Assembly: GCA_964587515.1 (NCBI GenBank)
Contig: CAZPMO010000133.1
Span: 1 to 13,413 of the forward strand
Direction of reading: 5' to 3'
Source of the DNA: CAZPMO01 sp964587515
GTDB lineage: Bacteria > Pseudomonadota > Alphaproteobacteria > MPNO01
DNA length: 13,413 nucleotides
Of this stretch, positions 7,398-13,413 are shown piece after piece (position 1 is the stretch's first letter; every line of letters starts with the position of its first letter). A program made the position numbers and the translations under genes. The notes beneath the pieces were generated by a model. That model was not told where the DNA came from. It ran no database searches and saw only the letters and a program-made list of their open reading frames with translations.

Positions 7398-7862
7398 TCA
7401 AGATACGGCCGCCGACAGGACATAGACCGCCATGACGATGACCGCGATTGACCCAACCGTATAAAATGTCGCGCGAAGCTCATGGCTCTGCTTGGTGGCG
7501 TATGCGAAAAAATGGGCGAGGCGCGCGCCGACGAAACCGTATATCAGCACATTGGCCAGCAGGGCCGACGGCCCGGCGATCACGAACAGAAACCCGCAGG
7601 CCAGAAATGCCGGTATGTTCTCCAGATCGTTGCGATGCATCCGGCGCGACCGGTCCACATAGTCGTTGAGTTCGAGTTGTTCCGCTCGTGGGTTTCGGTT
7701 GATCAGCCCCGGCTGGAGATCCTCGGGGCTCGCCCAGCCGCCGTTGATTTTCAGCATTCTGTATACCGTCATCCAACCCTGGCCCATGAGCTTCAGGATC
7801 ATGATCGCCGCCGCAATCATGTAGGTGACGAACACCGGGTTATCGATGGTCAATGCGGTCAT
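7398..7862 (-). CDS. MAPEG family membrane protein (microsomal GST-like)
   Basis: This is a 154-residue integral membrane protein of the MAPEG family (membrane-associated proteins in eicosanoid and glutathione metabolism), whose members include microsomal glutathione transferases. There are four hydrophobic segments, about 9-28, 84-97, 100-118 and 134-152. The family signature RSRRMHRNDLEN lies at 71-82 with E81 and N82, and a second conserved stretch, GARLAHFFAYATKQSHELRA, at 112-131 carries R114, H117, Y121 and R130. The start ATG (7860-7862) has GAGG about 7 bases upstream. It would be the first gene of the minus-strand unit leading to the hydroxylase, amidohydrolase and Rieske genes. It diverges from tetR, with palindromes in between, so it is the most likely direct target of that regulator. 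A role in detoxifying electrophilic intermediates is plausible; bacterial MAPEG activity is often unproven. Confidence 0.88.
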   Translation of the reverse strand: MTALTIDNPVFVTYMIAAAIMILKLMGQGWMTVYRMLKINGGWASPEDLQPGLINRNPRAEQLELNDYVDRSRRMHRNDLENIPAFLACGFLFVIAGPSALLANVLIYGFVGARLAHFFAYATKQSHELRATFYTVGSIAVIVMAVYVLSAAVS

Positions 7863-7885
7863 TGTGCTACCTCGAATCAGTAAAA

Positions 7886-7910
7886 TTCATGAAACAATGT
7901 GTTTCTCGAA
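7886..7910. promoter_or_regulatory. 25-bp palindromic operator, copy 1
   Basis: A 25-bp imperfect palindrome centred on 7898, with outer TTC (7886-7888) and GAA (7908-7910), and perfect inner arms GAAACA (7891-7896) and TGTTTC (7900-7905). It matches the second copy (7944-7968) at 20 of 25 positions. It lies between the proposed MAPEG -10 box and the MAPEG start codon, so a bound repressor would block transcript initiation. A TetR-family dimer is the obvious candidate ligand. Confidence 0.7.
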
Positions 7911-7914
7911 AATC

Positions 7915-7941
7915 AATATACTCAATAATTTTGCTTGTCAA
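7915..7941 (-). promoter_or_regulatory. Probable sigma-70-type promoter for the MAPEG-led unit
   Basis: On the minus strand there is a perfect -35 box, TTGACA, at 7941-7936, followed after 15 bases by TATATT at 7920-7915 (5 of 6 to consensus); TATTGA at 7918-7913 gives a 17-base spacer as an alternative. The region is strikingly AT-rich compared with the rest of the window. The start site would fall near 7908, inside operator copy 1. Operator copy 2 lies just upstream of the -35 box. Confidence 0.55.
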
Positions 7942-7963
7942 CTTTCGTGAAATAGTGTGTATC
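7935..7963 (+). promoter_or_regulatory. Possible tetR promoter, back-to-back with the MAPEG promoter
   Basis: On the plus strand TTGTCA at 7935-7940 is a good -35 box, and TGTATC at 7958-7963, after a 17-base spacer, is a weak -10 box. Transcription would begin at or next to the tetR ATG (7970), implying a leaderless message; no ribosome-binding site is seen before that ATG. The -35 boxes of the two divergent promoters share the same palindromic TTGTCAA (7935-7941). The -10 box lies inside operator copy 2, which fits autorepression. Confidence 0.35.
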
Positions 7964-7968
7964 ACGAA
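7944..7968. promoter_or_regulatory. 25-bp palindromic operator, copy 2
   Basis: A 25-bp palindrome centred on 7956, with perfect 7-bp outer arms TTCGTGA (7944-7950) and TCACGAA (7962-7968). It ends one base before the tetR ATG at 7970, so a bound protein would cover the tetR start and sit directly behind the MAPEG -35 box. It is 58 bp from copy 1 and in the same orientation. The combined consensus half is TTCRTGAAA. Confidence 0.75.
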
Positions 7969-7969
7969 T

Positions 7970-8539
7970 ATGGTGAAACGCTCATATCAACTCAGGCGAC
8001 GCGCCGAGAGCCAGGATCGGACCCGGCAAAAAATCATCGACGCGGCGATCGACATGCACCAGGCCAAGGGGCTCGCGGCCACGACCATGCGCGACATCGC
8101 GGAGCACGCGAAGGTGGGAAAGGTCACGGTGTATCGCTACTTCCCGGACGAGGCGGCCCTGGTTGGCGCGTGCAGCGGGCAGTATTTTCAGCGCCATCCG
8201 TTTCCCGACCCGGAAGATTGGCGAAGCATCCGGGATCCGTCCGAACGGTTGCGCCGGGGCCTGCGCGATACCTACGCCTATCACCGGACGACCGAACCCA
8301 TGATGACCCGGGTCCTCGCCGAAGCGCGCGATCTTCCGGTGACGGCACCCTATCACGCACATTGGGCGCGCTGCGTCGATGTGCTCGCTTCCGCCTGGCC
8401 GGCCCCGGTGCGCCGCAAGGCGCCGCTGAAGGCTTCATTGGCGCTCGCGCTCAGCTTCGATACGTGGCGCCTGCTTGTCCGCACGCAGGGCCTCCGCGAC
8501 GACCAGGCGATCGACCTGATGATGCGGATCGCGCCCTAG
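7970..8539 (+). CDS. TetR/AcrR family transcriptional regulator
   Basis: This 189-residue protein has a typical TetR N-terminal DNA-binding domain: helix 1 RQKIIDAAIDMHQAKG at 19-34, then the helix-turn-helix TTMRDIAEHAKVGKVTVYRYFPDEAALVGAC at about 38-68, with the VYRYF signature at 54-58. The C-terminal half (70-189) is a variable, ligand-binding helical region with no recognisable ligand clue. The frame is open further upstream to 7853, but that stretch would overlap the MAPEG start and the operator region and is AT-rich, so the ATG at 7970 is chosen; a GTG at 7973 is close behind. No ribosome-binding site precedes it. It diverges from MAPEG and ends 5 bp from the convergent flavin monooxygenase gene. 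It probably represses the MAPEG unit and itself through the two palindromes. The inducer is unknown. Confidence 0.93.
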   Translation: MVKRSYQLRRRAESQDRTRQKIIDAAIDMHQAKGLAATTMRDIAEHAKVGKVTVYRYFPDEAALVGACSGQYFQRHPFPDPEDWRSIRDPSERLRRGLRDTYAYHRTTEPMMTRVLAEARDLPVTAPYHAHWARCVDVLASAWPAPVRRKAPLKASLALALSFDTWRLLVRTQGLRDDQAIDLMMRIAP

Positions 8540-8544
8540 GCTCG

Positions 8545-9684
8545 TCAGATCTGATTGCCGCGCGGTGTGCGGTCGATGTGGGGCAGCATTTCCTCGGCGA
8601 TCTTGCGCATCATGCCGAGCTGGTCCGAAGACGCGATGACGAGCTGGAAGACGGTGACGCCGAGATCGATGTAACGGTTAATCTTGTCGGCCATTTCCTT
8701 GCCGGTGCCCGATAGCGCCCAGCGGTCGACCAGGTCGGGCGACGCCTTGTCCCGGCCCGGCGGCGGGCCGTGGAAATCGGTCAGCTGGTTTTGCACGCCT
8801 TCCCACGCAATTCGGGAATCATCGTCGCAATTGGCGAACCAGTTCATGCCCATGACGCGCGGCGCGCCATAGGCGGCGCCCGACCCGGGTCCCTTGCCGG
8901 CGTCCTCGGCGATGTTTTGAACGTCGGCCCAAATCTCGCCGTACTCGTCCGGCGTCGGGTGGACGGCGAGCCAGCCATCGCCCTGCTCGGCGATCACACG
9001 GCGGATCTTGGGACCCATCATCAGCTTGCCGGCGAGTTCCTCGCTCCAGGTGTAGTGGTGCGCCCCGACGCCGTCGATCGGGACGTAGATGCCGCCGCCG
9101 ACCAGGATAGGCGGCTTCTCGGTCGGGCGCGCGATGCCCAGCGTCATCGGCCCGAACTTGTAGAACTCACCGTCATAGGGAAACTTGTCCTCGGTCCACA
9201 GCCGGTTCATCACGTCGAGGCATTCGGCGAACAAGGCGGTGCGCCGATTGAAGAACTGTTCGGGGTTCAGGGCGTCCTTGTCGGCGCCGCGCACCGCGGC
9301 GAGGGCGTCGAACTGTCGCTTGTAGATGGTGTTTTTGCCGGCGCCGGTGCCGGCGCCCAGGATGGCGCGGCCCTGGGAAACTTCCCACAATGTCGCCCAT
9401 TGCTGGGCCACGTGGATCGGGTTGCGAATTTGCGGAATAAGAATCCCGGTACACAGCTTTATCCGGCTGGTCTGCGCGGCGGCGGCGGTCAGCGCGCCGA
9501 TCGGACAATAGGCCGCCGTGGTCCGCCGCCCGCCCAGCGCGTCGTGGACCCAGACCGCGTCGAATCCCATGGCCTCGGCTTCGCGCGCGGCGTGCAGCAG
9601 CTGGGGCAAATCATAAGACCGGCCGGTTATCCCCATGGTGTTGTTGATCGACGATCCGATGATGATCTCGTTTCCCAGCGCCAT
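8545..9684 (-). CDS. Luciferase-like (LLM class) flavin-dependent monooxygenase/oxidoreductase
   Basis: A 379-residue single-domain TIM barrel of the bacterial luciferase superfamily (PF00296). Visible family features are the early strand IIIGSSINN, helix AAREAEAMGFDAVWVHD at 32-48, PIGALTAAAAQTSRIKLCTGILIPQIRNPIHVAQQWATL (61-99), GRAILGAGTGAG at 105-116, and PPILVGGG at 191-198. Members use FMNH2 or reduced F420; sequence alone does not tell which, and F420 use is uncommon outside actinobacteria and some proteobacteria. The start ATG (9682-9684) has GGAG 8 bases upstream. It is 30 bp downstream of the CoA ligase stop and on the same strand, so the two are almost certainly one transcript. The protein may oxygenate a CoA thioester or related product, but the reaction is not assignable. 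There is no signal peptide or unusual insertion. Confidence 0.92.
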   Translation of the reverse strand: MALGNEIIIGSSINNTMGITGRSYDLPQLLHAAREAEAMGFDAVWVHDALGGRRTTAAYCPIGALTAAAAQTSRIKLCTGILIPQIRNPIHVAQQWATLWEVSQGRAILGAGTGAGKNTIYKRQFDALAAVRGADKDALNPEQFFNRRTALFAECLDVMNRLWTEDKFPYDGEFYKFGPMTLGIARPTEKPPILVGGGIYVPIDGVGAHHYTWSEELAGKLMMGPKIRRVIAEQGDGWLAVHPTPDEYGEIWADVQNIAEDAGKGPGSGAAYGAPRVMGMNWFANCDDDSRIAWEGVQNQLTDFHGPPPGRDKASPDLVDRWALSGTGKEMADKINRYIDLGVTVFQLVIASSDQLGMMRKIAEEMLPHIDRTPRGNQI

Positions 9685-9714
9685 CCAACTATCTCCTCTA
9701 TTGATTTCTTTTGC

Positions 9715-11343
9715 TCAGTCGGCGAATTCGCGCCGCCGCAGTTCGGAACGAAGCACCTTGCCGGTCAGCCCCTTGGGCAGCGCCTCGACGAATTCGACCT
9801 TGCGCGGATACATGTAGGGCGGGCCGTTGGCCTTGAAATAATCCTGGATCTCGCCCACCAGGCCGTCGCCCGCCGCATGGCCGTCGGCCAGCACCACGAA
9901 CGCCTTGACCACCGCCGCGCGCTCACCGCTTTCGTCCGGCGACGGCACGCAGGCGCATTCACTCACCGCGTGATGGCGCACCAGCACCTGCTCCACGTCG
10001 GTGGGCGCCACGTTGAAGCCGCCGGTCACGATCATCTCATCGGCGCGGGCCACGAAGTGGATATAACCCTCGTCGTCCATCCAAACCGTGTCCTTGGCGA
10101 TGTTCCAGCCGTCGCGCACCATCTCGGTCTGCACCTCGCGCGGGCTCCAATAGACCGTCGCCGAGGGGCCGCGCGAGCACAGCAACCCGTGTTCACCGGC
10201 CGGCATCTCGGCGAAAGTCTCGGGATCGCGCACGGTGACCTCGTAGCCCGGGATGGCGCGGCCCAACACGCCGGTGCGCGGCGCATCGATTCCGTGACGG
10301 TAGCCGATATAGATGTGGAACATCTCGGTCGAGCCGATGAACTGCTCCAGCGCCAGCCCGGTGGTTTCGCGCCAAGCGTCTTCGAGATCGGGATAGAGCG
10401 GCTCGCCGCCGATCAGCGTCATGCGCAGGCTGGAAAGCCGCTTGCCGCTGTCGCGCAGATACCCCAGCAGGCGGTTGTAATAAGTCGGCACGCCGACAAA
10501 CACCGTCGCCCCGTGCCGCTCGACCAGATCGGCGTATACCTCCACCGACTTGTCGGCGGTCATCACCGAGGCCGCGCCGAAGCGCAATGCGTAATATATG
10601 AAAAACGCCGCGCCCATGGTGAACGGCAGCGACGGCGGTCCCGCGAATACGTCGTCGGGCCGGGTGCCGATGCAAAAGCGGCTGTAGGTGTCGGCCGAGG
10701 CCATCAAATCGCGGTGGCAATGCACCGTTCCCTTGGGCCGGCCGGTGGTGCCCGAGGTATAGGCGATCAGCGCCAGATCATCGGCATCGGTGTCGGCGAA
10801 CGGCGTCCCGGGCGCGTCTTCGGGCAGGCATTGGGCGAGCGAGGTGAAACGGCCGGTGGGATCGTCCGGCGCCACCAGGACGGTGGCGAGTGCGGGGCAT
10901 GCGTCGGCCACCGGTATCAGATCGGCTGCGAACTCGGCCGCCGCCAGCGCCGTCCGTGCGCCGGTGTCGTCGACCCGGTAGATCAAATCATCGGTGCGAA
11001 GCTGCACGAAAGTCGGCACCGCGACGGCGCCGATCGCCTGCACCGCGAGCACCGCGATCATCAGGTCGGGGGTGTCCGCGAAACGCAGGATCACCCGGTC
11101 GCCAGCCGCTACGCCCTTGGTCCGGAGCGCCACCGCCCAGCGCCCGACCTCGCGGTAGAGCGCGTCATAGGTGATCGCTCTCCCGTCGAAGAACATCGCC
11201 GGACGGGCGCCCCAGCCGCCGTCCCGCGCCGCATCCGCCAGGGCGCGCACCACGTTGAAGCGCGCCGGATAGAGCAGTTCGGGCAGCGCGAACATGCGCG
11301 CCGGCTGGCCCGCCGGATCTTCGATCAGGTCGAACTTGTTCAT
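9715..11343 (-). CDS. Acyl-CoA synthetase, benzoate/aminobenzoate-CoA ligase-like
   Basis: This 542-residue ANL-superfamily enzyme activates a carboxylic acid as an acyl-adenylate and transfers it to CoA. Motifs in order: ATP-binding loop AYTSGTTGRPKG at 194-205, acyl pocket region VGVPTYYNRLLGYL at 283-296, IGGEPLYPDLEDAW at 311-324, GSTEMFH at 337-343, the hinge and aspartate region DGWNIAKDTVWMDDEGYIHFVARADEMI at 411-438, GGFNVAPTDVE at 441-451, and the C-terminal catalytic lysine in KGLTGKVLRSEL (K529). The N terminus, LPELLYPARFNVVRAL, resembles benzoate- and 2-aminobenzoate-CoA ligases more than fatty-acid enzymes. The length is as expected. The ATG at 11341-11343 has only a weak, distant AGGGA. 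It is followed 30 bp later by the LLM gene. An aromatic acid substrate fits the neighbouring hydroxylase, but this remains inference. Confidence 0.92.
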   Translation of the reverse strand: MNKFDLIEDPAGQPARMFALPELLYPARFNVVRALADAARDGGWGARPAMFFDGRAITYDALYREVGRWAVALRTKGVAAGDRVILRFADTPDLMIAVLAVQAIGAVAVPTFVQLRTDDLIYRVDDTGARTALAAAEFAADLIPVADACPALATVLVAPDDPTGRFTSLAQCLPEDAPGTPFADTDADDLALIAYTSGTTGRPKGTVHCHRDLMASADTYSRFCIGTRPDDVFAGPPSLPFTMGAAFFIYYALRFGAASVMTADKSVEVYADLVERHGATVFVGVPTYYNRLLGYLRDSGKRLSSLRMTLIGGEPLYPDLEDAWRETTGLALEQFIGSTEMFHIYIGYRHGIDAPRTGVLGRAIPGYEVTVRDPETFAEMPAGEHGLLCSRGPSATVYWSPREVQTEMVRDGWNIAKDTVWMDDEGYIHFVARADEMIVTGGFNVAPTDVEQVLVRHHAVSECACVPSPDESGERAAVVKAFVVLADGHAAGDGLVGEIQDYFKANGPPYMYPRKVEFVEALPKGLTGKVLRSELRRREFAD

Positions 11344-11366
11344 GCGTCGACGCTTGTTTCCCTGAA

Positions 11367-11380
11367 CCGGAAGTTTCCGG
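11367..11380. repeat. Short perfect inverted repeat upstream of the CoA ligase gene
   Basis: CCGGAA at 11367-11372 and TTCCGG at 11375-11380 are exact inverted repeats separated by GT. They lie in the 83-bp gap between the protease gene stop (11427) and the ligase ATG (11343), about 24 bases ahead of the start. As a hairpin it has no following T-run on the minus strand, so it is a poor terminator; it may be an operator or a chance palindrome. Confidence 0.3.
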
Positions 11381-11426
11381 GTGATTTCTAAAGACCGTCA
11401 ATGAAAGCGCGATCCCCGGTAGAAGT

Positions 11427-13340
11427 CTATGGCTTATACGCCGCGTCCTGTTTGCGTAACCGCCAATACATGAACAGGGACAAGCCCAGAATGATTCCCA
11501 TGGAGGCAACAAGCAGGCCGTCCGGGGCGCTGATCTTCGCCGACGCCGCGCCCATGGCCGTCAGGACGACGAAGTTATGAAATCCGTGCAGGAGGAAGGG
11601 CGCGCACAAAGCGAGGCCGACCATCATGCCCCGCCGGTTCGGCAAGCTCGCGGCGATGGCCAGCAGGCCGCCCATGATCGCGCCGAACGCGATGTGAAGG
11701 GGCGCGGTGGTCGCCGATTTCACGATCAGAACCTCGATGCCGCCGCTATAGGCGTATACGGCGTTTTCGAACGCCGAAAATCCGAGCGAGACCACGACGC
11801 CGAAGATCAGGCCGTTCATCGGCCGCGAGAACATTCCACGCTTCAGGCAATAAAAATACAGCACGCAGAACCGCCCCAGCTCTTCCGGCGCCGCCGCGAC
11901 AAGAAATGCCGTCACGATTGCCGGAGATCCTGCGTCACTTGAACCGGGAAGCGCGCCCGGGACAACAAACCCGATGAGCAAAGCCCCGACCGCGACCAGC
12001 GCGCCAAGTCCTGCTGTATTCCATAGTTTTCCGGTACAGGGTCGATTGCGGCGGCTGCGCGTGAAGCCCCAGACGAACAGGATGGCGGGCAAGACCGCCA
12101 AAGCCGAGATCGCCGCGCACATGCGGGGGCTCGACGATGGCAGCCTCAATCCGCGTCCGGTGGCGATGTCCTGGCGGGCGGCCCGGATATGCCATGTGGC
12201 GGACTTGGCGAGATTCTGCGGCACGCCCCGGCCACGCGAATACATGACGCCGAGATTGAATTGCGCATCGGCGTTCCCTTGCTCGGCGGCGCGGCGGATC
12301 CATAAAGCGGCCTTCGCCTCATCCTTGGAAACCCCGCGACCCTCGGCGTACATCAGGCCCAGATTGTTCTGGGCGACGGCATATCCCTGCCGCGCCGCGG
12401 CGTGGTACCAGTCGACGGCGATGGTGTCGTTTCGGGCGACGCCTCGGGCTTGCGAATACATCAGGCCGAGATTGTTCTGCGCGGCCGCGTGGTCCCGGGC
12501 CGCGGCCTTCCGGAACCAGTCCATCGCCTTCACGTCATCGGCGGCGACGCCCCGGCCCTGCATGTACATGAGCCCGACATTGGTCTGCGCCACCGTCGAG
12601 CCAAGCTCGCCCGCGCGACGATACAGCTCGAAAGCGGCGGCGAAATCCTGTTCCACACCCCTGCCGATTTCATAAATGCTTCCAAGCTTGAGCTGAGCAT
12701 CGATGTGATCGAGGTCGGCGGCCTTTCGGTACCACATCACGGCCGTGGCGTGATTTCGCGGAACGCCGCGTCCAACGTAATACAGGTTTCCCAGGTTGGT
12801 CCGCGCCACGGCGGAGCCGTTCCCGACCGCCCGGGTGAACCATTCGATCGCTTGCCCGTAATCCCTATTTACGCCATGGCCCCGCAGGTACATGCGCGCG
12901 AGATTGTTCTGCGCCGGCACGTTGCCTTGTTCGGCCGCCTTTCGATACCAGGCGACGGCGGATTTCAGGTTTCGCGCTATGCCGTTTCCGCCCGCATACA
13001 GGTTCCCGAGCGCCAGTTGCGCCATGGCATAGCCATGATCCGCGCTGGGCCTAAGGATTTCGATCGCGGCCCGGGAATCGCCCGCCTTTGTCAGAGCGCG
13101 CCCAAGCTGGTAGCGGAACCTCTGCGTTCGCGGAAAAGCGGCGACCGCGGCCCGGCACGCCGCTACCGCCGCGCGCGGCTCAAGGTCGCGCCAAATAACG
13201 CCGGGCGCCACCCGCCCGCCGTCCTTCGGTTGCGCCGCGAGCCGATCGCACTCATGGACGGCGGTACGCGCCACCACGGGTGGCGCGGAAACGAGGCAGA
13301 GCAGAACCGTGAGAAACAGCTTGGGACGCAAAATCGACAT
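11427..13340 (-). CDS. Sel1-repeat protein fused to a PrsW-type intramembrane protease domain
   Basis: A 637-residue two-part protein. Residues 1-24 look like a signal peptide (MSILRPKLFLTVLLCLVSAP, likely cleaved after PPVVA). After a short helical lead (50-104) come eight Sel1-like repeats, each exactly 36 residues, spanning 105-392, with recurring AQNNLGLMY and RGV blocks; such repeats form a protein-binding superhelix. From about 407 the protein becomes strongly hydrophobic, with several membrane helices (407-425, 441-462, 473-485 onward to 625). This part carries the PrsW protease motifs: PEELGR (E486, E487, R490), GFSAFEN (F521, E525), PLHIAFGAIMGG (H549) and HGFHN (H585, N589). Here R replaces the usual K in EExxK. 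The gene stands apart, 83 bp upstream of the ligase and on the same strand. The repeats would be periplasmic and may sense or present a substrate. The substrate is unknown. Confidence 0.85.
   Translation of the reverse strand: MSILRPKLFLTVLLCLVSAPPVVARTAVHECDRLAAQPKDGGRVAPGVIWRDLEPRAAVAACRAAVAAFPRTQRFRYQLGRALTKAGDSRAAIEILRPSADHGYAMAQLALGNLYAGGNGIARNLKSAVAWYRKAAEQGNVPAQNNLARMYLRGHGVNRDYGQAIEWFTRAVGNGSAVARTNLGNLYYVGRGVPRNHATAVMWYRKAADLDHIDAQLKLGSIYEIGRGVEQDFAAAFELYRRAGELGSTVAQTNVGLMYMQGRGVAADDVKAMDWFRKAAARDHAAAQNNLGLMYSQARGVARNDTIAVDWYHAAARQGYAVAQNNLGLMYAEGRGVSKDEAKAALWIRRAAEQGNADAQFNLGVMYSRGRGVPQNLAKSATWHIRAARQDIATGRGLRLPSSSPRMCAAISALAVLPAILFVWGFTRSRRNRPCTGKLWNTAGLGALVAVGALLIGFVVPGALPGSSDAGSPAIVTAFLVAAAPEELGRFCVLYFYCLKRGMFSRPMNGLIFGVVVSLGFSAFENAVYAYSGGIEVLIVKSATTAPLHIAFGAIMGGLLAIAASLPNRRGMMVGLALCAPFLLHGFHNFVVLTAMGAASAKISAPDGLLVASMGIILGLSLFMYWRLRKQDAAYKP
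12165..13028 (-). repeat. Eight tandem 108-bp Sel1-like repeat units
   Basis: Codons 105-392 of the protease-fusion gene form eight in-register units of 108 bp (36 residues) with no insertions or deletions between them. Units start at residues 105, 141, 177, 213, 249, 285, 321 and 357. Units 5 to 7 are closest to one another, each with a (T/N)N(V/L)GLMY block, suggesting later internal duplication. The DNA copies are diverged, so this is an old array and not a recent tandem expansion. Confidence 0.9.
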
Positions 13341-13345
13341 TGCTG

Positions 13346-13360
13346 AGCGGTCTTTCCGCT
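13346..13360 (-). promoter_or_regulatory. Small hairpin just upstream of the Sel1/PrsW start codon
   Basis: AGCGG at 13346-13350 and CCGCT at 13356-13360 are exact inverted repeats around TCTTT. On the minus strand the loop and stem contain GGAAAG, the only purine-rich candidate ribosome-binding site before the ATG at 13338-13340. The hairpin may temper translation, but a 5-bp stem is weak. No convincing promoter was found in 13361-13413, which runs off the window. Confidence 0.3.
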
Positions 13361-13413
13361 AGCTGTGGAGTCTCATAAGGTTGTTCACATCGAGCCCTGA
13401 CCGGCTGATGGGT

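Noticed and set aside
7853..7969. An extended N terminus for the TetR protein (39 extra residues)
   Set aside because: The stretch overlaps the MAPEG start, is AT-rich non-coding-like DNA, contains both operators, and its translation does not resemble a TetR N terminus.
8770..11391. An 873-codon open frame on the plus strand opposite the LLM and CoA ligase genes
   Set aside because: It spans two well-supported minus-strand genes and their spacer, has no recognisable motif, and is explained by codon bias. Its length alone is not evidence of coding.
12165..13028. The Sel1-like repeats as part of the selenocysteine system
   Set aside because: The name is coincidental: Sel1 repeats are unrelated to SelA/SelB and have nothing to do with selenium.

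Overview
The window is a GC-rich, gene-dense bacterial chromosome segment. Third codon positions are so GC-biased that long spurious open frames lie opposite most real genes. Protein style and gene mix (SelA/SelB, a CobC-type threonine-phosphate decarboxylase, a benzoate-type CoA ligase, TetR-controlled redox genes) suggest an alphaproteobacterium. That assignment is inference; no rRNA or other marker is present. A run of 10 N inside one gene shows that the sequence is a scaffold joined across a gap.

Layout. (1) Positions 1-3354, minus strand: selA then selB, overlapping by 4 bp, the machinery that makes Sec-tRNA and delivers it to the ribosome. No selenoprotein, selC tRNA or selD is visible here. 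(2) 3461-4474, plus strand: a lone cobC (cobalamin side-chain) gene whose 3' end overlaps the next, convergent gene by 16 bp. (3) 4459-7862, minus strand: a likely transcription unit read as MAPEG membrane protein, FAD-dependent aromatic-ring hydroxylase (interrupted by the N gap), amidohydrolase-2 family enzyme, and small Rieske [2Fe-2S] protein. (4) 7970-8539, plus strand: a TetR-family regulator divergent from MAPEG. The AT-rich spacer between them holds two related 25-bp palindromes that bracket the promoters. (5) 8545-11343, minus strand: a luciferase-like flavin monooxygenase downstream of a benzoate/aminobenzoate-type CoA ligase. (6) 11427-13340, minus strand: a large membrane protein made of a signal peptide, eight exact 36-residue Sel1-like repeats, and a C-terminal PrsW-type intramembrane protease domain.

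How it fits together. Regions 3-5 read as an accessory oxidative catabolism locus. A CoA ligase would activate an aromatic or related carboxylate. Flavin monooxygenases would hydroxylate, an amidohydrolase/decarboxylase-type enzyme would process a product, a Rieske protein would carry electrons, and MAPEG might deal with reactive intermediates. TetR probably represses the MAPEG-led unit and itself. The substrate cannot be deduced from the sequence.

The most notable items are the paired 25-bp operators, the Sel1-repeat/PrsW protease fusion, a leader before the hydroxylase with alternative hairpins and a ribosome-binding-site-masking pairing, and the misjoined gap inside the hydroxylase. No rRNA, tRNA, CRISPR array, insertion sequence or integrase was seen, and there is no gene-free stretch over 300 bases.
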